From CAYFMP01 sp964344215 (GTDB lineage Bacteria; Pseudomonadota; Alphaproteobacteria; Rhodospirillales; Casp-alpha2): a stretch of 64,000 bases of DNA. Each line of letters opens with the position of its first letter. The stretch's first letter is position 1. The stretch spans positions 62,001 through 126,000 of the forward strand of contig CAYFMP010000002.1 in the NCBI GenBank assembly GCA_964344215.1. The letters are read 5' to 3'. A program made the translations under genes and the position numbers. The notes under the pieces were generated by a model that was not told the origin of the DNA, did not search any database, and saw nothing but the letters and a program-made list of their open reading frames with translations. Positions 1-9,097 of the stretch are shown one piece after another.

Positions 1-35
1 CGGGTGACCACCACCAGGGGCTTCTTTTGCGTCAT
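1..35 (-). CDS. N-terminal start of a probable D-isomer 2-hydroxyacid dehydrogenase (partial)
   Basis: Only the first 11 codons (MTQKKPLVVTR) lie in the window; the gene runs off the left end. A strong ribosome-binding site, GGGAGGG, lies about 6 bases upstream of the ATG. The peptide resembles the beginning of glyoxylate reductase / D-glycerate dehydrogenase proteins of alphaproteobacteria, which often open with a short lysine-rich stretch and then PLVVVTR. An SH3-domain gene commonly sits beside that dehydrogenase, which supports the guess. With 11 residues the identification stays tentative; that a gene starts here is more certain than its product. Confidence 0.4.
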   Translation of the reverse strand, partial: MTQKKPLVVVT

Positions 36-198
36 GCATGCCCTCCCAGCGCATCTGACAGGCTCAGGCCATAGCAATACAGGGCCATGATGTCCAGCGC
101 CCATTGGGCGTTCCGTCGCCCCTTGACCGGGGCCGGACAAGCCGCCCTATAATACGCCGCTTCCGAGAGAAATTTCGATCACCGGATCGTCTCCAGCC

Positions 199-711
199 AT
201 GCCTTTATCATCTCTTCGGTTCAAATGCCTGATCGCGATCGCCCTCTTTGCCTTCGGGCCGGCCGCGGGCGCGACGGCGCAGACCCAGGGCAGCGGGCTG
301 CCGTTGCCGCGTTTCGTCAGCCTGCGGGCCGCCGAGGTCAATATGCGGGCCGGTCCCGGCGTGCAATACCCGGTCGAGTGGGTCTACCACCGCCAGAATC
401 TGCCAATGGAGGTCATTGCCGAATACGGCACGTGGCGGAAAGTGCGCGACTGGCAGGCGACCCAGGGATGGATTCATCAGAGCATGCTCGGCGGCCGGCG
501 GTCGTTCATCGTCACAGAAGCGACCCGGACGGTGCGCCGCAAACCCGACGCCAGGAGCGCCCCGATGGCCAGGGCCGAAGCCGGTGCCGTCGGCACCATC
601 CTCGAATGCCTCGGCTCCTCCGGCTGGTGCCGGGTCGAGATCGGCGGTCATAAGGGGTGGCTGCGCCGGGTCGATTTTTGGGGCGTTTATCCGACCGAGA
701 CCGTCGAATAG
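199..711 (+). CDS. Exported SH3 domain protein
   Basis: A 170-residue protein with an N-terminal signal peptide (hydrophobic run about residues 9-27, ending near AGATAQ), so it is probably periplasmic. Two bacterial SH3-like segments follow. The first, about residues 42-98, carries the typical VNMRAGPGVQYP start and a GWIHQSML end. The second, about 104-165, ends in HKGWLRRVDFWG. Such domains bind peptidoglycan or peptides; the substrate is unknown. The gene is divergent from the dehydrogenase start at the left edge and converges on the DUF3501 gene with a 19-base gap. It is not part of the iron/peroxide operon that follows. Confidence 0.85.
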   Translation: MPLSSLRFKCLIAIALFAFGPAAGATAQTQGSGLPLPRFVSLRAAEVNMRAGPGVQYPVEWVYHRQNLPMEVIAEYGTWRKVRDWQATQGWIHQSMLGGRRSFIVTEATRTVRRKPDARSAPMARAEAGAVGTILECLGSSGWCRVEIGGHKGWLRRVDFWGVYPTETVE

Positions 712-730
712 GCGGCGTCGCTTTATCGGC

Positions 731-1324
731 CTAGGGCTTGAAATCGCCGGCCAGGGCCCGGCGCACCTCGGCCGGCATGATGGCGATGTGGCCGTAGGCG
801 GGATGGCCGATACCCACGGTCACCGGCTGCGAGGAATCGCGGAAGCGGGCGATCTGGTCCGGCGAAAAAGGGAAGTGCAGGAATTGGATGGAGGAGGCCT
901 TGCCGTCGGCCGTCGTCCGGTCGACGTCGTCCTCCGCCACCGCGGCTATGGTGTCGTCGCCGACCGAAAGCGTCACCGTTTCCTCGACGCCGCCGAGCTT
1001 GGCCAGAAAGCGGCCCCGACGTTCGGCATCGTCGATCTCGAACATCAGGGTGGCGACCAGTTCGGCGCCGTTCGGAACGAGCGGGTTGTAGGCCGCCAGT
1101 TCGTCCGGAATCTGGCCCTCGCCACCGCCCTCGATGTAGAGCATTTCGTGGATCTGATGCCACATGGTGTCGTAGCTCTCGAAATAGAACGTAGCGTCGG
1201 GGCCGACCGCGACGCGGCGGTGACGCTTGATTTCGGACATGCGCTTGCGATTGGTGAGACGGATCTCGGCGTAATCCTCCATCGAGATGATGTCGTCACG
1301 GGTGATTTCGGTTTTCGTGTTCAT
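731..1324 (-). CDS. DUF3501 family protein
   Basis: A 197-residue soluble protein matching the DUF3501 family: it starts MNTKTEITRDDI, has a conserved RRVAVGPDATFYFE segment near residue 40, and contains HQIHEMLYIE. The function is not established. It is the last gene of a run irr, rubrerythrin, Fe-S oxidoreductase, DUF3501, starting 14 bases after the Fe-S gene. The same three-gene association recurs in other proteobacteria, which suggests a role with the rubrerythrin in peroxide or iron stress (inference). A longer in-frame start at 1459 would lie inside the upstream gene and is unlikely; the ATG at 1324 gives the usual family length. Confidence 0.85.
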   Translation of the reverse strand: MNTKTEITRDDIISMEDYAEIRLTNRKRMSEIKRHRRVAVGPDATFYFESYDTMWHQIHEMLYIEGGGEGQIPDELAAYNPLVPNGAELVATLMFEIDDAERRGRFLAKLGGVEETVTLSVGDDTIAAVAEDDVDRTTADGKASSIQFLHFPFSPDQIARFRDSSQPVTVGIGHPAYGHIAIMPAEVRRALAGDFKP

Positions 1325-1338
1325 GGCGGTCTCCGCAA

Positions 1339-2679
<1,341 letters not shown>

Positions 2680-2724
2680 GGCTGGATTCCTCGCGTCCGT
2701 CCCTGGTGTTTCGGATACCATCGG

Positions 2725-2751
2725 GAAAGGGGGACCGTCGCCGGCCCCCCT
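2725..2751 (-). terminator. Hairpin between rubrerythrin and Fe-S gene, possible partial terminator
   Basis: AGGGGG at 2728-2733 pairs with CCCCCT at 2746-2751, with two further pairs inside a mismatch and a loop of about six bases. On the minus strand the stem is followed by only three Us before C residues. It could attenuate read-through from rubrerythrin into the Fe-S gene or protect the rubrerythrin transcript end. Without a proper U tract this is weak. Confidence 0.3.
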
Positions 2752-2780
2752 CCGATTCGATCGGAAAGACCGGATCCGGG

Positions 2781-3200
2781 TCAGTCGAGGCTGTCGAGAG
2801 CTTTCTGGAAGCGCCCAGCGTGGGATTTCTCGGCCTTGGCCAGGGTCTCGAACCAATCGGCGATTTCGTCGAATCCCTCTTCGCGAGCCGTCTTCGCCAT
2901 CCCCGGATACATGTCGGTGTATTCGTGGGTCTCGCCGGCGACGGCTGCCTTCAGGTTGTCGGGGGTCGGGCCGATCGGCTCACCGGTCGCCGGGTCGCCG
3001 GTCTCTTCGAGGTACTCGAGATGGCCGTGGGCGTGGCCGGTCTCGCCTTCGGCGGTCGAGCGGAAAACGGTGGCGACATCGTTGTAGCCTTCGATATCGG
3101 CCTTCTGGGCGAAATACAGGTAGCGGCGGTTGGCCTGGCTTTCGCCGGCAAAGGCGTCCTTAAGGTTCTGTTCGGTCTGGGTTCCCTTCAACGCAGGCAT
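2781..3200 (-). CDS. Rubrerythrin family protein without rubredoxin domain
   Basis: A 139-residue ferritin-like di-iron protein. Probable iron ligands are E20, E53 and H56 (ETGH), E90, E93, E124 and H127 (EKSH). This is the rubrerythrin pattern, so the expected activity is reduction of hydrogen peroxide in the cytosol. The C-terminal rubredoxin-like Cys4 domain of classical rubrerythrin is absent, so an external electron donor is needed; the Fe-S protein encoded next is the obvious candidate (inference). The gene lies 166 bases downstream of irr, with a good promoter and an Irr-box-like sequence in between. The ATG at 3200 fits the family length. Confidence 0.92.
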   Translation of the reverse strand: MPALKGTQTEQNLKDAFAGESQANRRYLYFAQKADIEGYNDVATVFRSTAEGETGHAHGHLEYLEETGDPATGEPIGPTPDNLKAAVAGETHEYTDMYPGMAKTAREEGFDEIADWFETLAKAEKSHAGRFQKALDSLD

Positions 3201-3287
3201 TGATCAACTCCCTCGAGATAAATGAGCTTGGCTATGAAACCGTGATGCTGCCGGCCGGCGATCGGCTGCCGCCACAGCAGGTAAGGT

Positions 3288-3316
3288 AATATGCGCGCAT
3301 TGAACGCAGCTGTCAA
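3288..3316 (-). promoter_or_regulatory. Promoter of the rubrerythrin operon
   Basis: Minus strand: perfect -35 TTGACA (3311-3316), 17-base spacer, -10 CATATT (3288-3293), giving a start near 3281 and a leader of about 80 bases. The AT-rich stretch just upstream contains the Irr-box-like sequence at 3321-3337. Confidence 0.55.
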
Positions 3317-3320
3317 GACA

Positions 3321-3337
3321 ATTAAAGCTATTCTAAA
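3321..3337. promoter_or_regulatory. Candidate Irr binding site (iron control element)
   Basis: On the minus strand the sequence reads TTTAGAATAGCTTTAAT. The known ICE/Irr box of rhizobia is an inverted repeat close to TTTAGAA-N3-TTCTAAA. The first half matches at all seven positions and the second half at four of seven. It ends 4 bases upstream of the -35 hexamer of the rubrerythrin promoter, and the neighbouring gene encodes an Irr-like regulator. Placement upstream of -35 would suit activation or steric control; the direction of control cannot be read from the sequence. Confidence 0.45.
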
Positions 3338-3366
3338 CTAATGTGTATTATACTGTTATTTATATA

Positions 3367-3789
3367 TTAATTTGGTTTTTTGACCAGTCGAACAACGACG
3401 TCCACACCCTTGACCGCAGTGCCCTCCGGCGCCTTCGGCAAGCCGGAAATGGCGACCTGATCGCCGGGAATGTCCTCCAAGCGGTTGGCGCCCTCGAAGA
3501 AGAAGTGATGGTGTTCGTCCATGTTGGTATCGAAATAGCAGCGCTGCGAATCGACGACGATCTCCCTGAGCAACCCGGCCGCCGTGAATTGGTGCAGCGT
3601 GTTGTAGACGGTCGCCAGGGACACCCGGATGGAGGCGCTCTGTGCCTCGCCATGGAGGATTTCCGCGGTCACGTGCCGGTTGCCGCCGTCGAACAGAAGC
3701 CGCGCCAGGGCCATGCGCTGGCGGGTCGGGCGCAGCCCGACGGCACGGAGCTGGTTGATGATCTGGCTGTAGGGTCTGGATGTATTCAT
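3367..3789 (-). CDS. irr: Iron response regulator Irr (Fur family)
   Basis: A 140-residue Fur-family protein. The N-terminal winged helix (about residues 10-75) includes LRPTRQRMALARLL and SLATVYNTLHQF. The dimerisation half has an HHH motif at residues 93-95, typical of Irr. In alphaproteobacteria Irr senses heme/iron status and represses or activates iron-storage, heme and Fe-S genes. The N-terminal Cys-Pro heme regulatory motif of Bradyrhizobium Irr is absent, as in many Irr proteins. The gene follows the fab cluster on the same strand after an AT-rich 170-base gap that probably carries its own promoter. Linkage of irr with fabA-fabB-fabI is common in the class. Confidence 0.88.
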   Translation of the reverse strand: MNTSRPYSQIINQLRAVGLRPTRQRMALARLLFDGGNRHVTAEILHGEAQSASIRVSLATVYNTLHQFTAAGLLREIVVDSQRCYFDTNMDEHHHFFFEGANRLEDIPGDQVAISGLPKAPEGTAVKGVDVVVRLVKKPN

Positions 3790-3959
3790 GCGATCAATAT
3801 AGGACCGAAAATCGGATTAACCAGGTAGTTTTTAAGAATTCCAAAAAAGAGTTACCATAAACCCACAATTAATGTAAGGAAAATTTTGTGCGACCGGCGG
3901 TTCTCCCGAAGCGCCGTGGCGGATCGGTGAAATCCGTTGTGGATCGGCGGTTTGGTGTC

Positions 3960-4790
3960 TTAGTCGGGGACCGGAATGCCGACGACGTTGAAGCCGCTGT
4001 CGACGTGGTGGATTTCGCCGGTGACGCTCCTGGAAAGGTCGGACAGCAGGTAAAGGGCGGCGCCGCCGATGTCCTCGAGTTCGAGCGTCCGGTTCAGCGG
4101 CGCGTGGTCCTGGCTCCACCGCAGGATGTGTCGGGCGCCGCCGATGGCGCTGCCGGCCAGCGTCCGCATCGGCCCGGCGGAGATGGCGTTGACGCGGATA
4201 TCCTGGCGCCCCAGATCGACGGCCAGATACCGAATGCTGGCTTCGAGCGCCGCCTTGGCGACGCCCATGACATTGTAGTTGGGCACGGTCCTGGTGGCGC
4301 CGGAAAAGGTCAGCGAAAGCAGGCTGCCGCCCTCGCTCATCAGGGGTGCGGCGTGTTGGGCGAGCGCGGTGAACGAATAGCACGAGATATCGAGGGTGCG
4401 GAGGAAGTTATCACGGGTGGTATCGAGGTAGCGGCCCTTGAGCTCTTCCTTGTCGGAATAGGCGATGGCGTGGACGACGAAATCCAGGCTCCGCCATTCG
4501 CCCGCGAGGCGCTCGAAAACGCGGGCCATGCTGTCGCCGTCCTCGACATCGCACGGCATGACGAACGTCGAGCCGACCGAGTCGGCCAGCGGCTGGACGC
4601 GCCTTTCGACCGTCTCGCCCTGATAGGTAAAGCCCAGTTCGGCGCCATGTGCATGCAGCATCGAAGCGATACCCCAGGCGATCGAGTTCTTGTTGGCCAC
4701 GCCCATTACCAGTCCCCGCTTGCCCGCCATCAGCGGCTCGGCCGCCGGGACGGTCAGGGCTTGCGGATCGATCTTGTGAGGTCCGGACAC
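3960..4790 (-). CDS. fabI: Enoyl-[acyl-carrier-protein] reductase (NADH)
   Basis: A 276-residue SDR-type reductase that performs the last reduction of each fatty-acid elongation cycle. It has the FabI nucleotide-binding start GLVMGVANKNSIAWGIA and the active-site stretch PNYNVMGVAKA, giving catalytic Y172 and K179 (E. coli Y156 and K163). The second tyrosine of E. coli FabI (Y146) is F162 here. Last gene of fabA-fabB-fabI, 34 bases after fabB. The start used is GTG at 4790; an internal ATG at 4730 (residue 21) lies directly before the conserved region and is an alternative. Confidence 0.93.
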   Translation of the reverse strand: MSGPHKIDPQALTVPAAEPLMAGKRGLVMGVANKNSIAWGIASMLHAHGAELGFTYQGETVERRVQPLADSVGSTFVMPCDVEDGDSMARVFERLAGEWRSLDFVVHAIAYSDKEELKGRYLDTTRDNFLRTLDISCYSFTALAQHAAPLMSEGGSLLSLTFSGATRTVPNYNVMGVAKAALEASIRYLAVDLGRQDIRVNAISAGPMRTLAGSAIGGARHILRWSQDHAPLNRTLELEDIGGAALYLLSDLSRSVTGEIHHVDSGFNVVGIPVPD

Positions 4791-4824
4791 ACGCAGTCTC
4801 CTATGGCGGCCTTACCGGCCGGGC

Positions 4825-6048
4825 TCAATCCTCAAGCCGGCTGAACGCCAGCGTCGCGTTGGTGCCGCCGAAACCGAAGCTGTTGGAAAGGACACAGTTG
4901 ATCTCGACATCGTCGAGCCGTTCCAGAACGATCGGCATGTCGCCGGCTTCCGGCTCCAGATCGTCGACGTTGGCGGAAGCGCAAATGAAGTTGTTCTCCA
5001 TCATCAGCAGGCTGTAGATCGCCTCCTGAACGCCGGTCGCGCCCAACGAGTGTCCGGTCAGCGATTTGGTCGAACTGAAATAGGGGATGCGGTTGTGATC
5101 GGCGAAGGTTTCGCGGATCGCCTCCAGTTCCTTGACATCGCCAACCGGCGTGCTGGTGCCGTGGGTGTTGATGTAGTCGACCGGCCGGTCGAGGTCCTTC
5201 ATGGCCATGTGCATGCAACGCACCGCCCCCTCGCCCGACGGCTGCACCATATCGAAACCATCCGAGGTTGCGCCGTAACCGGTGAGTTCCCCGTAGATCT
5301 TGGCGCCACGGGCCGTGGCGTGCTCAAGATCCTCAAGCACGAGGACGCCGCCGCCGCCGGCGATGACGAAGCCGTCGCGGTTGGTGTCGAACGGGCGCGA
5401 CGCCTTTTCCGGAGTGTCGTTGTACCCGGAACTCAGCGCCGGCATGGCGTCGAACAGCACCGAAAGGCTCCAATGCAGCTCCTCGCCGCCGCCGGCGAAG
5501 ACGATGTCGCTCTTGCCCATCTGAATGAGCTCGGCGCCGTTGCCGATGCAATGAGCGCTGGTCGAACACGCCGAGCTGATCGAATAACTCAGCCCCTTGA
5601 TCTCGAAGGCGGTGGCGAGCGTCGCCGAATTGGTCGACGACATGGTTCTCGGTACCATGAAGGGGCCGACCTTCTTGGGCCCCTTCTGGCGGGCGTTGTC
5701 GGCAGCCAGGACCTGGTTCTGGGTCGACGGTCCGCCGGACCCCATGACCAAGGCGGTGCGTTCGTTGGAGACGTGGTCCTCGCTCAAACCCGCGTCGTCG
5801 ATGGCCTGTTGCATGGCGACGAAGTTGTAGGCGGCGCCGTCACCCATGAACCGCCGCCAGCGGCGGTCGATGGCTTCGCTCAGGTCGAGGGTCGGCTTGC
5901 CGTGAACATGGCTGCGAAAGCCCATGTCCCGGTATTCCTCGCTGAACGTGATGCCGGACTTGCCTTCGCGCAGCGAGGTCAGGACTTCGTCCTTGTCGTT
6001 TCCGATGCAGGAAACCACTCCCATTCCGCTAACGACAACTCGTCTCAT
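4825..6048 (-). CDS. fabB: Beta-ketoacyl-[ACP] synthase I
   Basis: A 407-residue condensing enzyme that extends acyl chains, including the unsaturated intermediates made by FabA. The catalytic triad is C161 (SSACSTSAHC), H296 (NTHGTSTPVGD) and H333 (KSLTGHSLGATG). The length equals that of E. coli FabB (406). The start of the protein, MRRVVVSGMGVVSCIGND, is typical. It lies 10 bases after fabA, so the two are translated from one transcript. Confidence 0.96.
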   Translation of the reverse strand: MRRVVVSGMGVVSCIGNDKDEVLTSLREGKSGITFSEEYRDMGFRSHVHGKPTLDLSEAIDRRWRRFMGDGAAYNFVAMQQAIDDAGLSEDHVSNERTALVMGSGGPSTQNQVLAADNARQKGPKKVGPFMVPRTMSSTNSATLATAFEIKGLSYSISSACSTSAHCIGNGAELIQMGKSDIVFAGGGEELHWSLSVLFDAMPALSSGYNDTPEKASRPFDTNRDGFVIAGGGGVLVLEDLEHATARGAKIYGELTGYGATSDGFDMVQPSGEGAVRCMHMAMKDLDRPVDYINTHGTSTPVGDVKELEAIRETFADHNRIPYFSSTKSLTGHSLGATGVQEAIYSLLMMENNFICASANVDDLEPEAGDMPIVLERLDDVEINCVLSNSFGFGGTNATLAFSRLED

Positions 6049-6058
6049 GTCCGCCTCG

Positions 6059-6574
6059 TCACGATTCGCCCTGGCCGGTGAACAATGTCACCTTCAGCCC
6101 TTCCGCCTCGTAGGCCGTCTCGCCATCGACCTTCATCATACCGTCAGCGATGCCCAATGTAATCTGTCGGTTCACAATTCTTTTAATATCAATATGATAC
6201 GAAACAAGCTTGGCGTCGGGCTGAACCTGGTTCGTAAACTTGACCGCATTGACGCCGATCGCGCGGCCGCGCCCCTCTGTACCCGTCCAGCCCAGGTAAA
6301 ACCCGACCAACTGCCAAAGTGCGTCAAGCCCGAGGCAACCGGGCATGATGGGATCGCCCTCGAAATGGCAGTCGAAAAACCAAAGATCCGGACGGATGTC
6401 GAACTCGGCCGTCAGCTGGCCCTTGCCGTAGGCGCCGCCGTCCTCTGTGATCGACGTGATGCGGTCGAACATCAGCATCGGCGGCAGTGGAAGCTGCGCG
6501 TTGCCCTCGCCAAAAAGCTCGCCGTGACCGCAGGCCAGAAGCTCTTCGTAGGAATAGCTCGTTTGCTTACTCAA
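6059..6574 (-). CDS. fabA: 3-hydroxydecanoyl-[ACP] dehydratase/isomerase
   Basis: A 171-residue enzyme that dehydrates 3-hydroxydecanoyl-ACP and isomerises the trans-2 to the cis-3 product, the branch point to unsaturated fatty acids. Catalytic H70 (CHFEGDPIMPGC) and D84 (GLDALWQLVG) fall at the same positions as in E. coli FabA if translation begins at TTG 6574. That TTG is preceded by GGAAGGCGGG and no ATG lies in a better place; reading frames extending further upstream are not FabA-like. First gene of fabA-fabB-fabI. A perfect 16-bp palindrome sits 26 bases upstream of the start codon in the presumed leader. Confidence 0.93.
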   Translation of the reverse strand: MSKQTSYSYEELLACGHGELFGEGNAQLPLPPMLMFDRITSITEDGGAYGKGQLTAEFDIRPDLWFFDCHFEGDPIMPGCLGLDALWQLVGFYLGWTGTEGRGRAIGVNAVKFTNQVQPDAKLVSYHIDIKRIVNRQITLGIADGMMKVDGETAYEAEGLKVTLFTGQGES

Positions 6575-6600
6575 ATGACGTCCCGCCTTCCAAACTCGAC

Positions 6601-6616
6601 CCGCCCTCGAGGGCGG
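6601..6616. promoter_or_regulatory. Perfect 16-bp palindrome in the fabA leader
   Basis: CCGCCCTCGAGGGCGG is its own reverse complement and lies between the predicted fabA promoter (6654-6681) and the TTG start at 6574. It could be an operator for a dimeric repressor, or an RNA hairpin close to the ribosome-binding site. No known regulator is recognised. Confidence 0.35.
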
Positions 6617-6653
6617 ATCGTATCCGCGCGGTGAAAGGATATTATCGGCAGGC

Positions 6654-6681
6654 ATTGTATAGGTCCAGATTTGGCGTACAA
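6654..6681 (-). promoter_or_regulatory. Putative fabA-fabB-fabI promoter
   Basis: Minus strand: -35 TTGTAC (6676-6681), 16-base spacer, -10 TACAAT (6654-6659, five of six consensus bases). It lies just downstream of the pnp terminator, so the fab cluster is transcribed separately from pnp. The predicted start is near 6647, leaving a leader of about 70 bases. Confidence 0.4.
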
Positions 6682-6719
6682 CGCTAAAAAAGGGGCTTCG
6701 TTTCGGCCAACCCCCGAGC

Positions 6720-6751
6720 AAAAAGGGGCGGCCGCTCGAGCGACCGCCCCT
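6720..6751 (-). terminator. Rho-independent terminator of pnp
   Basis: Inverted repeat AGGGGCGG(C)CG at 6724-6734 and CG(A)CCGCCCCT at 6741-6751, 11 pairs with one mismatch and a 6-base loop. On the minus strand a run of five Us follows (6720-6724). It lies 22 bases past the pnp stop codon and closes the long metK-to-pnp block. Confidence 0.8.
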
Positions 6752-6773
6752 CTGACGCTCCGTCGATGCCCGC

Positions 6774-8921
6774 TCAGTTCGACGCCCGTTTGCCGCCCAC
6801 CTGATCGGAGATATCCTGACCGGTTTCCTGGTCGACGACTTTCATCGACAGCTTGATCTTGCCGCGATCGTCGATGCCGATCAGCTTGACCTTGACGTCG
6901 TCGCCGACGTTGACGATGTCGGTCGTCTTGCCGACGCGATAATCGGCCAACTCCGAGATATGGACCAGTCCGTCCTTGCTTCCCATGAAGTTGACGAAAG
7001 CGCCGAAATCGACGGTCTTGACCACTTTCCCGGAGTAAAGCTTGCCGACTTCCGGTTCGGCGGTGATGCTTTCGATCCACTCGATGGCGGCGTCGGCCGC
7101 TTTCTGATCGACGGCGGCGACCTTCACGGTTCCGTCGTCCTCGATGTCGATCTTGGCGCCGGTGGTCTCACAGATCTCGCGGATCATCTTGCCGCCGGGG
7201 CCGATGACCTCGCGGATCTTGTCCTTGTTGATCGTAATCACGGTAATGCGCGGTGCGTTTTCGCTAACGCCGTCGCGTGCATTGGAGATCGACTTCGCCA
7301 TCTCGCCGAGGATGTGGAGGCGGCCGTCGCGGGCCTGGGCCAGCGCCACCTTCATGATCTCCTCGGTAATCGAGGTGATCTTGATGTCCATCTGCAAGGA
7401 CGTGATCCCCTGTTCGGTACCGGCGACCTTGAAGTCCATGTCGCCGAGGTGGTCCTCGTCGCCGAGGATGTCGGACAGCACGGCGTAGTCGTCGTCGTCC
7501 TTGATCAGACCCATGGCGATTCCAGCCACCGGCCGCGGCAGCGGCACACCCGCATCCATCATAGAGAGCGACGTCCCGCATACCGTCGCCATGCTCGACG
7601 AGCCGTTCGATTCGGTGATTTCCGAAACTACGCGGACCGTATAGGGGAACTCCTCGCGGGTCGGCATCAACGGGTGGATAGCGCGCCACGCCAGCTTGCC
7701 GTGGCCGACTTCGCGACGGCCCGTGAAGCCGAAGCGTCCGGCCTCGCCGACCGAATAGGGCGGGAAGTTGTAGTGCAGCATGAAATGCTCGCGGTAATCC
7801 TCGGCCAGCCCGTCGATGATCTGCTCATCCTGTCCGGTGCCAAGCGTCGAGACGACCAGCGCCTGGGTTTCGCCGCGGGTAAACAGCGCCGAACCGTGGG
7901 TCCGCGGCAACGCCCCGACCTCGACCGATATGGGGCGCACCGTCTTGGTATCGCGGCCGTCGATACGCTGACCGGTTTTCAGGATATCGCGGCGCACGAT
8001 GTCCTTCTCGATATCCTTGAAGATATCGCCGAACACTGCGTCGACGAAGTCCTGGTCGAGGCTGTCGTCGGCGGCCAGGCTCTCGGCCGCCGCGGCCTTG
8101 ACGGCGGCGACCTTCTCTTGGCGCACCTGCTTGACCTGCTCGCCGTAGGCCGCCCGCAGGTCGGCTTCGACCTCCTTGGTCACCCGTTCGGCCAGTTCGG
8201 CCTTCTCGGCTGGCACCGGCGGCACCTCCATCGGCTCCTTGGCGCACGCCTCGGCCAATTCGATGATGGCCTCGATCACCGGCTGGAAAGCCTGATGGCC
8301 GAAGGTGACGGCGCCCAGCATGTCGTCCTCGGTCAGCTCGGAGGCTTCCGATTCGACCATCAGAACGCCCTCGCGGGTGCCGGCGACAACCAGGTCGAGG
8401 TCGCTCGACGGCATCTCGTCGAGTTGCGGGTTGAGCACGTACTCGCCGGCGATGCGTCCGACCCGGGCTCCGCCGATCGGTCCCATGAACGGCAGACCCG
8501 AGATCGTCAGCGCCGCCGATGTTCCGACCATGGCGACGATGTCGGGATCGTTCTCCAGGTCATGGGTTAGCACCGTGCAAATAACCTGAGTTTCGTTCTT
8601 GAAGCCCTTCGCGAACAGCGGCCGGATCGGCCGGTCGATAAGCCGCGAGGTCAAGGTTTCCTTTTCCGACGGGCGGCCTTCGCGCTTGAAGAACCCACCC
8701 GGGATCTTGCCGGCCGCGTAGGTCTTTTCCTGGTAATGAACGCCGAGCGGGAAGAAGTCCAACCCGGGCCTTTGAACCTTCTCGCCAACCACGGTGCACA
8801 GCACCTTGGTTTCGCCGTAGGTCGCCACGACGGCGCCGTCGGCCTGGCGGGCGATCTTGCCAGTCTCGAGGATCAGCTTTCGCCCACCCCAATCTATCTC
8901 TTTCCTGAATTCTTGGAACAT
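6774..8921 (-). CDS. pnp: Polynucleotide phosphorylase
   Basis: A 715-residue 3'-to-5' phosphorolytic exoribonuclease, a trimer and degradosome component. Two RNase PH domains are separated by an alpha-helical linker. A KH domain with KIREVIGPGGKMIREI lies near residues 555-610, followed by an S1 domain with GKLYSGKVVKTVDFGAFV about 620-690. Length and order match the family. The gene follows rpsO on the same strand after a 176-base spacer rich in inverted repeats, and is followed by a clear terminator. In E. coli PNPase represses its own mRNA through an RNase III-cleaved leader stem; the spacer here could work alike (inference). Confidence 0.97.
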   Translation of the reverse strand: MFQEFRKEIDWGGRKLILETGKIARQADGAVVATYGETKVLCTVVGEKVQRPGLDFFPLGVHYQEKTYAAGKIPGGFFKREGRPSEKETLTSRLIDRPIRPLFAKGFKNETQVICTVLTHDLENDPDIVAMVGTSAALTISGLPFMGPIGGARVGRIAGEYVLNPQLDEMPSSDLDLVVAGTREGVLMVESEASELTEDDMLGAVTFGHQAFQPVIEAIIELAEACAKEPMEVPPVPAEKAELAERVTKEVEADLRAAYGEQVKQVRQEKVAAVKAAAAESLAADDSLDQDFVDAVFGDIFKDIEKDIVRRDILKTGQRIDGRDTKTVRPISVEVGALPRTHGSALFTRGETQALVVSTLGTGQDEQIIDGLAEDYREHFMLHYNFPPYSVGEAGRFGFTGRREVGHGKLAWRAIHPLMPTREEFPYTVRVVSEITESNGSSSMATVCGTSLSMMDAGVPLPRPVAGIAMGLIKDDDDYAVLSDILGDEDHLGDMDFKVAGTEQGITSLQMDIKITSITEEIMKVALAQARDGRLHILGEMAKSISNARDGVSENAPRITVITINKDKIREVIGPGGKMIREICETTGAKIDIEDDGTVKVAAVDQKAADAAIEWIESITAEPEVGKLYSGKVVKTVDFGAFVNFMGSKDGLVHISELADYRVGKTTDIVNVGDDVKVKLIGIDDRGKIKLSMKVVDQETGQDISDQVGGKRASN

Positions 8922-9018
8922 ATCTCTACTTCATCCTATTTCCATCGGGAGCCGGCGCTCCATTGCGCCTGATCCCCCAGGGGTGCGGCCCGATGCCGAA
9001 CCCCCATGCCGTCCGCGA

Positions 9019-9084
9019 TCCGTTAACGGAATCCTCTTCGGTCCAACGGACCGGAACGCGCGGTGTGGACGCCCCATGGCGTCC
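9019..9084 (-). promoter_or_regulatory. Cluster of three hairpins in the rpsO-pnp spacer
   Basis: Three inverted repeats follow one another: GGACGCC/GGCGTCC (9067-9073 with 9078-9084), CGGTCC/GGACCG (9039-9044 with 9048-9053), and the perfect palindrome TCCGTTAACGGA (9019-9030). None is followed by a U run on the minus strand, so they are not intrinsic terminators. They may be RNA processing or autoregulation structures for pnp. The rest of the spacer shows no gene. Confidence 0.45.
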
Positions 9085-9097
9085 GAAGGCGGTCTCC

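Noticed and set aside
6960..8570. 536-codon open frame on the plus strand antisense to pnp
   Set aside because: Shadow of pnp; composition and lack of motifs rule it out.
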